Made by a program: the position numbers and the translations under genes. Source: Porphyrobacter sp. ULC335 (lineage in GTDB: Bacteria; Pseudomonadota; Alphaproteobacteria; Sphingomonadales; Sphingomonadaceae). Taken from it: DNA of 64,000 nucleotides. The notes under the pieces are model-generated. The model made no database searches. It saw nothing but the letters and a program-made list of their open reading frames with translations, and was not told the origin of the DNA. The first letter of the stretch is position 1, and each line of letters starts with the position of its first letter. Below, one piece after another: positions 44,322 through 52,306 of the stretch. The DNA lies in the NCBI RefSeq assembly GCF_025917005.1, contig NZ_CP078091.1:124001-188000 (forward strand). The letters run 5' to 3'.

Positions 44322-45478
44322 CCGACACACCCGAGCGTCTGCGCCGCTGGCGGCTTGCCATGGGCGGCAATGACGACGCTGACCTCAGCGAGACCGATAA
44401 CCGGATCGACCGCGCGCTCACCGCGCTATACGCGTCCACGGGCGAGCCCGGACGACGCAAAGGCGGGCTCGGTGCCTCAGCCCCGCGGGTGGCGCGCTGG
44501 CTCGGCGATATTCGCGAATTCTTCCCCTCGCCGGTGGTCCAGGTGATCCAGCGTGACGCCTTCGAACGGCTCAACTTGAAGGCGATGCTGCTCGAACCCG
44601 AGTTCCTCGAAACGCTCGAGGCCGATGTCCACCTCGTCGCCGATCTCATCACCCTGCGCGGGGCGATGCCCGAGAAGTCCCGCGCGACCGCGCGGATGGT
44701 GGTGGCGCAGGTGGTCGGCGAACTGATGAAGCGCCTCGCGCACAAAACCACCGAGACCATTCGGGGCGCGATCAACCGCAACCAGCGAACCCGCCGCCCG
44801 CGTCATGCCGATATCGACTGGCCGCGCACGATCCGCGCCAACCTGCAGCACTGGCAGGAAGACTATCAGACTGTGATCCCCGAAGTGCTGGTCGGCCACG
44901 CGCGCAAGAGCAAGGCCAAGGCCGATCTCGACCATGTGATCATGTGCGTCGACCAATCGGGTTCGATGGCGAGTTCGGTGGTCTACGCCTCGATCTTCTC
45001 CGCGGTGATGGCCTCGCTACCAGTGCTCGACACCAAGCTGGTGTGCTTCGATACCACGATCATCGACCTGTCTGATCAACTTGCTGATCCAGTCGAAGTG
45101 CTGTTCGGCGTGCAGCTGGGCGGCGGGACCGATATCAATGCGGCGCTGGCCTATTGCGAGGGGCTGATCGGTCAACCGGCCAAAACGCATCTGGTGCTGG
45201 TCAGCGACCTCTACGAAGGCGGGAATGCCCAGCAGATGCTGGCGCGGGCAGCGGCGCTCGTCAGCAGCGGCGTCAATCTCATTGCGCTGCTGGCGCTGTC
45301 TGATGACGGGCGGCCCGCCTATGATCAGGCCCATGCCCAGGCCTTAGCTGCGCTCGGCTGCCCCGTGTTTGCTTGTACGCCCGACCAGTTCCCCGATCTG
45401 ATGGCTACTGCCCTTTCGCGGCAGGACACCGCCGCATGGGCCAGCCGGCAAGGGATAAACCTAATCCGGCCGGCCTGA
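44318..45478 (+). CDS. VWA-domain (CoxE-like) protein
   Basis: A 386-residue protein with a helical N-terminal half and a C-terminal von Willebrand A domain. The MIDAS motif DQSGSMASS is at ~212, a second metal residue lies in GGGTDINAAL, and VLVSDLYEGG provides the third. It is the last of the SWIM-DUF5691-MoxR-DUF5682-VWA cassette (4-bp overlap). The VWA-MoxR pair suggests a metal-dependent scaffold controlled by the ATPase, perhaps a stress or conflict system. Confidence 0.92.
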   Translation: MTDTPERLRRWRLAMGGNDDADLSETDNRIDRALTALYASTGEPGRRKGGLGASAPRVARWLGDIREFFPSPVVQVIQRDAFERLNLKAMLLEPEFLETLEADVHLVADLITLRGAMPEKSRATARMVVAQVVGELMKRLAHKTTETIRGAINRNQRTRRPRHADIDWPRTIRANLQHWQEDYQTVIPEVLVGHARKSKAKADLDHVIMCVDQSGSMASSVVYASIFSAVMASLPVLDTKLVCFDTTIIDLSDQLADPVEVLFGVQLGGGTDINAALAYCEGLIGQPAKTHLVLVSDLYEGGNAQQMLARAAALVSSGVNLIALLALSDDGRPAYDQAHAQALAALGCPVFACTPDQFPDLMATALSRQDTAAWASRQGINLIRPA

Positions 45479-46352
45479 TGTCAGTTTTCGCGGCAGAGGC
45501 TTTAAGCGTCAGCACGCACCGGTCGGACTCCCAGCTTTACCCCGCTCGGCATAAGCCCCGCTCCATGCCCCTGATTGTGGGGGCACGGCCTGAAACAGCG
45601 CGAAACACGCGGCATCAAAATCCAAGCAAGAATGGCAGAATTCTGCGGTTTTTTCAAGATTTTTGATGCCACTCCCGCAGGAGTTTTGGTGCCAGAAGAG
45701 AAAACAATAATAACAAGTAATAAATTGTTATTATTTTTCAATGTAGATTTGGTTTTTATCGGTGGCACAAGTGCTGGCATCACCAAATGAGGATTTTAGT
45801 GGTTCGTGTTCTCTTATCTATTCGAGCCACATGATTTCTTTAGGTTCCGATTCGTCTTACTGCAACCCATTCGGTTCCGTTTCATTTGAGCCGGTGGTGA
45901 TGAAAGGGCTAAGTTGCATGTCTGAATGCTAAGGCTTCGACCCGAATGGCACGACCCCTTGGATTGTGCTTCGGCGGCGATCTGGCAGGTACTGCTTGCA
46001 GTGGGTCCAGCTGGAGCGTGAGCTTGATGCTGGACCGTCCTGACTTTAGCCAAAGGCCGCCGCCCAGATCCAAGTGGCCGCATTGCCTATGTTCGGGTAG
46101 CATCGCGCCACAATACATTCCTGCGCTACAGACCTAGCGCCTGGTGGCAGCCGTTTCAGTTTCAGGCTTTTCCATGATCATTCTCCAGCACCACGACGGC
46201 CACCTGAATAAGGTCTGTCGGCCTGAAGATTGAACATTCTGCGACGCTCATCGACCTAGTCCTGGCCGTGCGCACCTGATTCGATAAGTCCTGAGTTCTG
46301 CCAAAAGCGGTCGCCCGCACGAGACGCAGCGGACCAACCTGCAAGTAAAGTA
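45479..46352. other. Gene-poor, partly AT-rich spacer
   Basis: About 870 bp after the VWA gene with no convincing coding region on either strand; open frames are short and lack family sequence. The part 45,640-45,790 is much lower in GC than its surroundings and contains the nested inverted repeats listed separately. The part 45,850-46,350 shows only fragmentary frames. It probably marks a junction between two insertions. Confidence 0.6.
45665..45781. repeat. Nested inverted repeats: candidate structured RNA or DNA element
   Basis: Four helices fit inside 117 bp. P1 GATGCCA/TGGCATC (45665-45671 and 45775-45781); P2 hairpin ACTCC-CGCA-GGAGT (45671-45684); P3 GTGCCA/TGGCAC (45689-45694 and 45763-45768); P4 AATAATAACAA/TTGTTATTATT with an 8-nt loop (45706-45735), followed by four T. 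P4 with its T tract could serve as a terminator for the MoxR cassette, but the outer nested stems are unexplained. Confidence 0.5.
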
Positions 46353-46631
46353 TTGCTTCTACATCGAATTGGTGAGACGATGAGATTAAATTCGGGGGGA
46401 GGTCGGCAATTGAGTAGGCGACTAAGTAGGGGCGACACCGTTCTCGTTCTAAGGGGCGACTGGAACGCACAGAGCAAATATATCCGATGGTTTCCAGACG
46501 ACCCCTGCCTCGACCGTGGGACCGACCTGAGCATGCTCCGGTCACGCCTCGGAAACCCGGTGAACGTCGGCACGATCAACGACTGCAAGTATGGCGCTCC
46601 TTATGAGGTGACACGATGCACAGTGGTCTGA
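46353..46631 (+). CDS. Uncertain 92-residue ORF
   Basis: An open frame overlapping the start of the downstream lipoprotein gene by 16 bp. It is basic (RRLSRGDTVLVLRGDWNAQS) and has no recognised motif. It may simply be leader sequence; coding is not well supported. Confidence 0.3.
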   Translation: MLLHRIGETMRLNSGGGRQLSRRLSRGDTVLVLRGDWNAQSKYIRWFPDDPCLDRGTDLSMLRSRLGNPVNVGTINDCKYGAPYEVTRCTVV

Positions 46632-48091
46632 AAAGGCACGGCCTGATTGCAGCATCGGCAGCAACTGCGGTTGCGCTGCTCGGCGGTTGCGCTCGCCCCG
46701 AGACTTACCGCTGGAGCAATCGGGAGGCGCCAATCTTCAGTGGAACGCCGACGGCACCAACCGACTCCTCATTTGGGAGTTGGCGCACCCCCGCCGTCTC
46801 GGTCTACAGCTTCGCCACCCCGTCACCGAACACGCCCGATGCCACTCTGCGAGATCTCTCCGATCGAGGTCAGGCGGCCTTGATAAAGGCGATGACGGCA
46901 GCCGGCGCGGATCCTGCGGCCATACGTGACGCGCTGCTCAAGACGCCGAAGCCGAAGAGCGAGGCAACGGAGGACGTGCTAACAGTGGAGGGCACATATA
47001 AGCGCACGCTCGTCGCGAACGTCACAAAGGGTTGGGATGCTGTTCCGGGCGAACGGCTGGTTTGGACATGGATCGACGTGCGGCCGCTCAACTTCTCGTT
47101 CGATGGCTACACCGTCCTTGCGACCGACAACCAGTTGCTGAACATCGCGCAGATTACGAACGCGACCACGGCTTCTGCAAACGCCTCGCTCGGAAAAACC
47201 GGATCAGAGACGACTGCAACGACCACGGCAGGATCGCCGATCTCCAAGGTCCTAACGGACGTTGCCGGGTCGACCGCCGGAATTGGCGGGTCACTGAGCA
47301 ACACCTACACCACGACCGCATCGATTAATCAGCAATACCTAAAGCTGAGCGCGGACATCGTTCCCGGCGAGCTCAGGATCTTCCGCGAGAGCGAACGCAA
47401 TCTGGATGTCGCGGGCAACACGTTGATCGCACTGACGCTCAAGCTCGACCCGTCAAAATGGACCGGCGTCGGCATGGAGACGTCCCTCCGCGTCTTGAAA
47501 CAGGACCTTGCAAAGCCGGATGGCACTCTCGGCGAGCCCGCGGATGTCACCTTGGAGCTTGCCCAGAACGAGGCGCCGCCCAGATGTGCGCTACAGGCCT
47601 TGGTCACTCTGCACTACCAGACGCGTCGGCCCCGAAATGGACGAAGCTACGTCGAAGGTCAGCAGACAGTCACATATGCGCGAGCGTCAACGGAACCGAT
47701 GGTCGTCGATATCGTCCCTGCTGACGAGGCTCGGAAACCGGCCTGGCGCGTCTACGCCAAAGCTGAGCCCACCATCGCTCTTCACGCATCCGGACCTTTC
47801 GAGAACAACCTGCCGATCGACTTCGCGACTTATGAACAGGCCCGCAACTTCGTGATTTGGCTGACGCGTATGGGATCGAAGATGCTAGGCAAGGACGAGC
47901 CCGCGATCGGCAAATCGGGACTTCGCCTCACGAGCGGTATCACTGACCAGCCGCTGTTCACTGGCGATTATTTCGTTAGGAAGGTGGCTGACCCGGGCGA
48001 CTTGGCCATGCAATGCGCCGGGATGCGGACCCGGGCCCTGCCGCCAGTTTCGGCACCAGCGGATGCGGCAGGCCAGGTAGGACCAAAGTGA
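46616..48091 (+). CDS. Large lipoprotein of unknown function
   Basis: A 491-residue protein with a signal peptide and lipobox LLGGC (Cys ~25), so probably anchored in the outer membrane. A long Thr/Ser/Ala-rich stretch (~195-240) is followed by a beta-rich C-terminal region with the paired segments VPGELRIFRESERNLDVAG and SKMLGKDEPAIGKSGLRL. It does not match a family I can name. It lies in the AT-richer part of the island beside two convergent envelope genes. Confidence 0.78.
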   Translation: MHSGLKRHGLIAASAATAVALLGGCARPETYRWSNREAPIFSGTPTAPTDSSFGSWRTPAVSVYSFATPSPNTPDATLRDLSDRGQAALIKAMTAAGADPAAIRDALLKTPKPKSEATEDVLTVEGTYKRTLVANVTKGWDAVPGERLVWTWIDVRPLNFSFDGYTVLATDNQLLNIAQITNATTASANASLGKTGSETTATTTAGSPISKVLTDVAGSTAGIGGSLSNTYTTTASINQQYLKLSADIVPGELRIFRESERNLDVAGNTLIALTLKLDPSKWTGVGMETSLRVLKQDLAKPDGTLGEPADVTLELAQNEAPPRCALQALVTLHYQTRRPRNGRSYVEGQQTVTYARASTEPMVVDIVPADEARKPAWRVYAKAEPTIALHASGPFENNLPIDFATYEQARNFVIWLTRMGSKMLGKDEPAIGKSGLRLTSGITDQPLFTGDYFVRKVADPGDLAMQCAGMRTRALPPVSAPADAAGQVGPK

Positions 48092-48199
48092 GTGGAACCG
48101 CCGTCAGCGGTTCAACATGAAACCGGCATATACGAACTAGCTTAGTCTCGGCTCCATCACTGCGCACTTCGCGGCGGAGACATAGCGATGCGGCTCGAC

Positions 48200-48784
48200 C
48201 TAGAAGGTGAGGCTGGTCTCCCCTAGGATCGGCTTACAGGGAGGTGCGTTCAGTACATCCAAGGGGCTCTTGATAACGGGGCACACAGCAACACCTGACG
48301 ACCCGGCGCGCGGAAACAGCTTAACGACCCGCTCATCATTTGAACGAATTGGGCTTTGAGACCGCTCCAACGTAATGACGAGGGTCTGGGTCGGATCCAA
48401 TTCCGCTTCTAGGGTTATGACGCTGTCGGCTGATCCGACGATCGGCAGCTTCAAGCCCGTCGCGGGAAACACCAGAACCCCTTCTATGCCAACGGTCCGC
48501 CCGGCCCCGTCACGGTCTTCCTTCAAGATCGTAAGTTCGGCGTAGCGACCCGCGACTGGACCTCGCCAAGTTCCGACGTATCGATCGATCGGGTCGATGT
48601 AGAGCCATCGGTAGAGCTGGTCTGGCGAGATCAGAGCGGCCGCCAGGTATCCACCGATGGCGGTTATGACGCCGACGGCAATGGTTTTCCCGATGTCGCT
48701 TGAAAGGGCGGCTGAAAGACGAGCTGTCCAAGAGCTCAGAAGTTTCGTGTCAGGGACATGAGATGATGCCGTTGGTTCAGTCAT
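48200..48784 (-). CDS. Single-TM hypothetical protein
   Basis: A 194-residue protein with one TM helix (IAVGVITAIGGYLAAALI, ~residues 34-52) and a predicted beta-sandwich ectodomain beginning DRYVGTWRG, a pattern like small lipocalin- or DUF-type extracellular domains. It overlaps the upstream glycosidase-like gene by 8 bp, so the two form a unit. No family recognised. Confidence 0.7.
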   Translation of the reverse strand: MTEPTASSHVPDTKLLSSWTARLSAALSSDIGKTIAVGVITAIGGYLAAALISPDQLYRWLYIDPIDRYVGTWRGPVAGRYAELTILKEDRDGAGRTVGIEGVLVFPATGLKLPIVGSADSVITLEAELDPTQTLVITLERSQSPIRSNDERVVKLFPRAGSSGVAVCPVIKSPLDVLNAPPCKPILGETSLTF

Positions 48785-49526
48785 TTTCAGGCTCCGCGCA
48801 GAGGTATGAAACTATCTTTCCATTCGTGGCAGACACCGAACGCTGACCCGCAACCTTTATGAATGCCGAGGGGCCGCCATCGAAAGCGAGTAACCAGTCG
48901 ACCTTGCGCGGCGTGAGCGCTCCGACATCAACTGCGAACTGACGAAGGGTTACAGCGGACATACCTCCTCGGCTGCCGTTGAATGCCATCACCATGAAAA
49001 TCTGCCCATCGACATACTTGCCGAGCGCTATCCGGTTCGCCTTGCCCTTCTTGAATGTCCCATCGATCTTGCCATCGAAGATCAGAATTGGCTGCGAGTA
49101 GATCTGGCTCGTCAAGGGCGACGCAGGTTGGACGGCGCTCCGGCGAACGAGGCTGGCCTGCGATCCGCGGATGTCTAAGACACCGCCATCCATGCGTGTA
49201 GTATGGGGGCTGACCTGTCGACCGTCGATGACGATCAGGCCTTCTGGGGCCGCCCGGCTCTTCAACGAATAGCCGCCGGTCATCGCGATCCCGGCGCACT
49301 GCACGTTCGTGTCCGCGTCTTGGACGTTGAATGGTCGAGGCACGCGTATTTTAAGGCGGAAGTTGTGCGGCACGTCCACCCACACGTAACCGATATCACG
49401 CACCTCCCTCGCGGAAATCTTCGGCACTGCTGGTTGGGAAGTCGACACCGACTCTGCTCGCACTCCTGTGAGCGTCAGCATTGCCGCGATGAATAACAGA
49501 ATGGATCGAAGGTCTTGACTAGCCAT
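48777..49526 (-). CDS. Exported phosphodiester glycosidase-like (NAGPA-like) protein
   Basis: A 249-residue protein with a signal peptide (cleavage after VRA). Its C-terminal half has the order of NAGPA-type domains: RIALGKYVDGQIFMVMAFN, SAVTLRQFAVDVGA and DWLLAFDGGPSAFIKVAG, the last resembling the DGGGSS active-site loop but with Pro and Ala substitutions. Phosphodiester alpha-N-acetylglucosaminidase-type activity is plausible, not shown. It is coupled to the TM protein gene. Confidence 0.65.
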   Translation of the reverse strand: MASQDLRSILLFIAAMLTLTGVRAESVSTSQPAVPKISAREVRDIGYVWVDVPHNFRLKIRVPRPFNVQDADTNVQCAGIAMTGGYSLKSRAAPEGLIVIDGRQVSPHTTRMDGGVLDIRGSQASLVRRSAVQPASPLTSQIYSQPILIFDGKIDGTFKKGKANRIALGKYVDGQIFMVMAFNGSRGGMSAVTLRQFAVDVGALTPRKVDWLLAFDGGPSAFIKVAGQRSVSATNGKIVSYLCAEPEND

Positions 49527-49567
49527 GTTCGGGCCCCTTCGGACACGACAATAACTCAGGGCAGGTT

Positions 49568-49602
49568 AGACTGCCACATATTTGGCTCCGCTGTGGCAGT
49601 CT
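49568..49602. repeat. Perfect 11-bp inverted repeat
   Basis: AGACTGCCACA (49568-49578) and TGTGGCAGTCT (49592-49602), loop 13 bp. It lies in the 223-bp spacer between the divergent NAGPA-like gene and the antitoxin-like gene, and no T tract follows on either strand, so an operator or structured leader is more likely than a terminator. Confidence 0.55.
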
Positions 49603-49749
49603 CGCCTGGACGAAGCTCAATGCGCCGCAAAGACTTGCAGCCCGCCCCAAAGTTTCTTTCCTCAGATAATGGTCTTGCCCACATTCCTTTAGCTCGACTT
49701 CTTTCAATGAAGGCTGGTGCGAGCTCGACTAGGCGGCTAACCTTGTGAG

Positions 49750-49992
49750 ATGAGCAAGACCCCGCCAAAGTCGACGACGACTACGATCCGAGACTCAAAA
49801 TCGGGTCGGCTGGTGACTGTCAAAGGTCTGGGTGCCCTCAAAGGGAAAATGAAAATCAGCAAGAACGTTGATCTTACGAAACCAATCTCCGGCCCAGCTT
49901 CAAGCGGTAAGTGGTCGTTAAAGGGCGGCAGTCGCTCTGCCGGGGAGTCGATCCACGGCAAAGGTGCGAACCGCACTTCTGCAAAGTGCTAA
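49750..49992 (+). CDS. Putative antitoxin preceding a VapC-like gene
   Basis: An 80-residue basic protein with TTTTIRDSKSGRLVTVKGLG and ALKGKMKISKNVDLTKPIS, which resembles short proteins I recall preceding PIN-domain toxins in sphingomonads. The C-terminal 30 residues look non-conserved. It lies immediately before a PIN gene whose probable start falls 3 bp after its stop. Assignment as an antitoxin rests on this context and a vague family resemblance. Confidence 0.55.
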   Translation: MSKTPPKSTTTTIRDSKSGRLVTVKGLGALKGKMKISKNVDLTKPISGPASSGKWSLKGGSRSAGESIHGKGANRTSAKC

Positions 49993-49994
49993 TT

Positions 49995-50432
49995 TTGGCG
50001 GGCATTTTACTCGACACGCACGCCTTATTCTAGCTTGTGAGCGGGGAGGCCAACCTTCCTGAAGAGGCGTTGGTTGCGATCGGCGAAAATCAGCAAGCTG
50101 GCACGTTACATGTCTCGCCAACCACTTGCTGGGAGTTATCAGTCGCGACTCAGAAGGGTCGTGTGGCAGGCCGCCCACATTTGGGCGAGCAACCAGTGGC
50201 ACGATGGTTCCGCGAAGCGATATCGGTGACTGAGGCCAAGATCATCCCAATCAAGCAACGGATTTCTTGCGAGGCAGCACAGGTTGTTGTCACAACCGGC
50301 CACAAAGACCCAGGAGATTGCTTCCTTATGGCGACCGCGCGCGTTAGCAAGCTATCGCTTGTAACGCGCGACGGCATAATAAGGCAGATCGCAGGCGCCG
50401 ATCCGAACTACCTCGACATCGTGGTATGCTGA
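49995..50432 (+). pseudogene. VapC-like PIN-domain toxin interrupted by an amber codon
   Basis: Reading from TTG 49995 gives AGILLDTHALF, then TAG at 50031, then LVSGEANLPEEALVAIGENQ. VapC proteins have LDTHALLWW at this point, so a Trp codon TGG has become TAG. The rest is intact: EALVAIG, TTCWELSVA, HKDPGDCFLMATARVSKLSLVTRDG (the PIN acidic residues) and the C-terminus. A GTG at 50037 could restart translation but would lose the catalytic Asp. The toxin is probably inactive. Confidence 0.75.
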
Positions 50433-50497
50433 CCTAACCGCTCGCTGCGCTCGCCAAGATCGGCAACCTCGAAGACGTGAATTTCACTTCGAGGCGC

Positions 50498-50767
50498 TCA
50501 ACCAGTGCATTCGGGCAACGACAGGAGATTGTCGTTCCACTTGCCGTCAGCATAGGTCCGGAGATACTTGCCGTTCGGTCCATTGACGACGCCGATGTTG
50601 CCGCGATTGCCCGCAACCTTCGTGTAAAAGGTATTGGTCTTGGCTTCGATGGAGTCGATGACTTGCTTGCGCGTCCAGCGCCAGCCTGAACCGCCTAGGT
50701 GGGTGATGCCTTCGTGGGTGTTGTCGCGGGGCTGCTTGTTAATGCAGGTGACTTGAACGTCAGCCAT
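50498..50767 (-). CDS. DUF3892 family protein
   Basis: An 89-residue protein. The DUF3892 core is visible: VTCINKQPRDNTHEGITHLG, GWRWTRKQVIDSIE, and GNIGVVNGPNGKYLRTYADG. Function unknown; common on plasmids and islands. It is transcribed with the two small genes upstream. Confidence 0.85.
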   Translation of the reverse strand: MADVQVTCINKQPRDNTHEGITHLGGSGWRWTRKQVIDSIEAKTNTFYTKVAGNRGNIGVVNGPNGKYLRTYADGKWNDNLLSLPECTG

Positions 50768-50790
50768 TTGAGAGGGTACCTTTCTGATTT

Positions 50791-50979
50791 TTAGGAATTT
50801 GGGCCGTCACGGCCATCGGGTTCTTTGGCGACACCTTTGAACGGCGTCCCACCATTCTTGACGCTCATAAACTCGCCGGTGCGTTCGTTGCGCTTCTGGT
50901 AGTTGCCATCAGGGCGCTGGAACTGGGTGCGGCCGGTGACTGCGCCGCGGCGAAAGTTGTTTCCGGTATTCTTGGCCAT
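50791..50979 (-). CDS. Small basic hypothetical protein
   Basis: A 62-residue protein rich in Gly, Asn and Arg (NNFRRGAVTGRTQFQRPDGN) with an AGGAG box 6 bp before its ATG. It may bind nucleic acid. The start at 50979 is favoured over the longer frame at 51030. It lies between the DUF3892 gene and the next small gene. Unrecognised. Confidence 0.7.
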   Translation of the reverse strand: MAKNTGNNFRRGAVTGRTQFQRPDGNYQKRNERTGEFMSVKNGGTPFKGVAKEPDGRDGPNS

Positions 50980-50995
50980 GAAAACTCCTGTGACC

Positions 50996-51256
50996 TTAGC
51001 TGAATGAGTAACGCTTCCACGGGATCGCACTGATCGGCATCCGGGCTAGGAAGTTGGCGATGTCGCGGCGGCCAAAATAGGTGGGGCGCCCCCGCGAGTC
51101 TTGCGACATCAGGACAATCGGCATGCCAGGGAAATAGCGACCGAAGCTTCGCGTCGCTCTCTCCGCCTCATGCTGACTCTCTGTGATATGACGCTTCACC
51201 ACCACGACCGCGAAGGTCTGGCCTTGTTCCTTAATTACAGCACCTTCGATCTGCAT
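50996..51256 (-). CDS. Small hypothetical protein
   Basis: An 86-residue protein (QTFAVVVVKRHITESQHEAE, YFPGMPIVLMSQDSRGRPTYFGRR) with mixed alpha/beta character and no named family. It is first of three co-directional small genes and is divergent from the XRE regulator at 51,417, whose operators lie between them. Confidence 0.7.
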   Translation of the reverse strand: MQIEGAVIKEQGQTFAVVVVKRHITESQHEAERATRSFGRYFPGMPIVLMSQDSRGRPTYFGRRDIANFLARMPISAIPWKRYSFS

Positions 51257-51336
51257 GGCAGCTCCTTTCTACGGGGGCCTCGGTGAAATCCCTTGGCACG
51301 AATCGCTATATGCCAAGGATCCAAAATGACGTCAAT

Positions 51337-51376
51337 GCAAACATGCTGTATGTTTGCTAAGCAAACTAATGTTTGT
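51337..51376. promoter_or_regulatory. Two palindromic operators before the XRE-ImmA/IrrE pair
   Basis: Site 1: GCAAACAT (51337-51344) and ATGTTTGC (51350-51357). Site 2: CAAAC-TAAT-GTTTG at 51362-51375. Both share CAAAC/GTTTG arms. They sit 41-80 bp before the XRE start and beside TTGACA at 51381, in a good position for autorepression by the XRE protein and possible control of the divergent small genes. Confidence 0.7.
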
Positions 51377-51416
51377 GATGTTGACACTCTCGGTGTTGAG
51401 CGACTAAGGCGAAGGA

Positions 51417-51770
51417 ATGGATGAACGCGCAATCTATGACGCGCTTGGCGAAGCGATGCTGGTTCGGCGGAAGCGCCTCAAACTGACCCAGGCACAAGTC
51501 GCCAAGAAAATAGGTGTTTCGCGAGAGTCAGTTGCCAATATGGAGGCGGGGCGCCAGCGAGTGTTGCTTCATCATGTCTACGGATTGATGCAGGCGCTTG
51601 AGCTGAAGGCGATCACGGATCTCATCCCGGCAAATTTGCCAAAAGCTTTGGGCGAAACTGCAATGGTGCTTGAGGTGTCCGGCGACCCTGTTTCCGATAC
51701 ACAAAAATCAGAAATCGAACGTCTTCTTAGCCAAGCGCTTGGCGACCGATCTGCGAGCGTGTCGCCGTGA
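51417..51770 (+). CDS. XRE-family transcriptional regulator
   Basis: A 117-residue regulator with an XRE helix-turn-helix (RRKRLKLTQAQVAKKIGVSRESVANMEAGRQ, residues ~17-47) and a helical tail. It overlaps the ImmA/IrrE gene by 4 bp. XRE-ImmA/IrrE pairs are damage- or stress-responsive switches in which the protease cleaves the repressor. Two operators lie upstream. Confidence 0.88.
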   Translation: MDERAIYDALGEAMLVRRKRLKLTQAQVAKKIGVSRESVANMEAGRQRVLLHHVYGLMQALELKAITDLIPANLPKALGETAMVLEVSGDPVSDTQKSEIERLLSQALGDRSASVSP

Positions 51771-52291
51771 CTTCATTCAAGCAAACTGCTCGCGAATATG
51801 CAAAGGCAGTCCTCGCTGAATTTGGGGTGGAGAATGCCCCGGTCCCCGTCGAGAGGATCATAAAGCGTCGTAATATCAAGGTTCAATTCTCGCCGCTCGA
51901 CAAAGAGCTGTCAGGCATGGCGCTCATCAAGGATGGTGTTGCAATCATTGGAGTGAATGCCCTTCACCATCCGAACCGCCAACGCTTTACAATGGCGCAC
52001 GAGCTCGGCCACCATGTGATGCACCGCGAAGCGATCACCGGAACTGTGCACGTGGATAAAGGGTTCGCCATGATCCTGATGCGTGATGATTTGGCCTCGC
52101 AGGGCACCGACCGCATGGAAATCCAAGCCAATGCATTCGCTTCTGAACTCCTGATGCCAGAATCGATCTTGGAGAAAATGCTCGACGTCAGCTCGGTCGA
52201 TCTTGACGACACAGAATCACTTCAAGCCATTGCAAGGAAATTCAAGGTTAGTTTATCTGCGCTACAGTATCGGCTTATGGCATTCACGTAA
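51767..52291 (+). CDS. ImmA/IrrE-type metallopeptidase
   Basis: A 174-residue zinc peptidase with HELGHHVMH (HExxH, near residue 79) and a downstream Glu in EIQANAFASELLMP that completes the metal site. It presumably cleaves the XRE repressor encoded just upstream. The gene is followed 15 bp later by the ExoI-like nuclease, so all three may form one operon. Confidence 0.9.
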   Translation: MTSFKQTAREYAKAVLAEFGVENAPVPVERIIKRRNIKVQFSPLDKELSGMALIKDGVAIIGVNALHHPNRQRFTMAHELGHHVMHREAITGTVHVDKGFAMILMRDDLASQGTDRMEIQANAFASELLMPESILEKMLDVSSVDLDDTESLQAIARKFKVSLSALQYRLMAFT

Positions 52292-52306
52292 GCGAAGGAG
52301 TCCCCG

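Noticed and set aside
45575..45790. 71-codon frame across the nested inverted repeats
   Set aside because: No ribosome-binding site, no family resemblance, and the sequence is better explained by base-paired arms.
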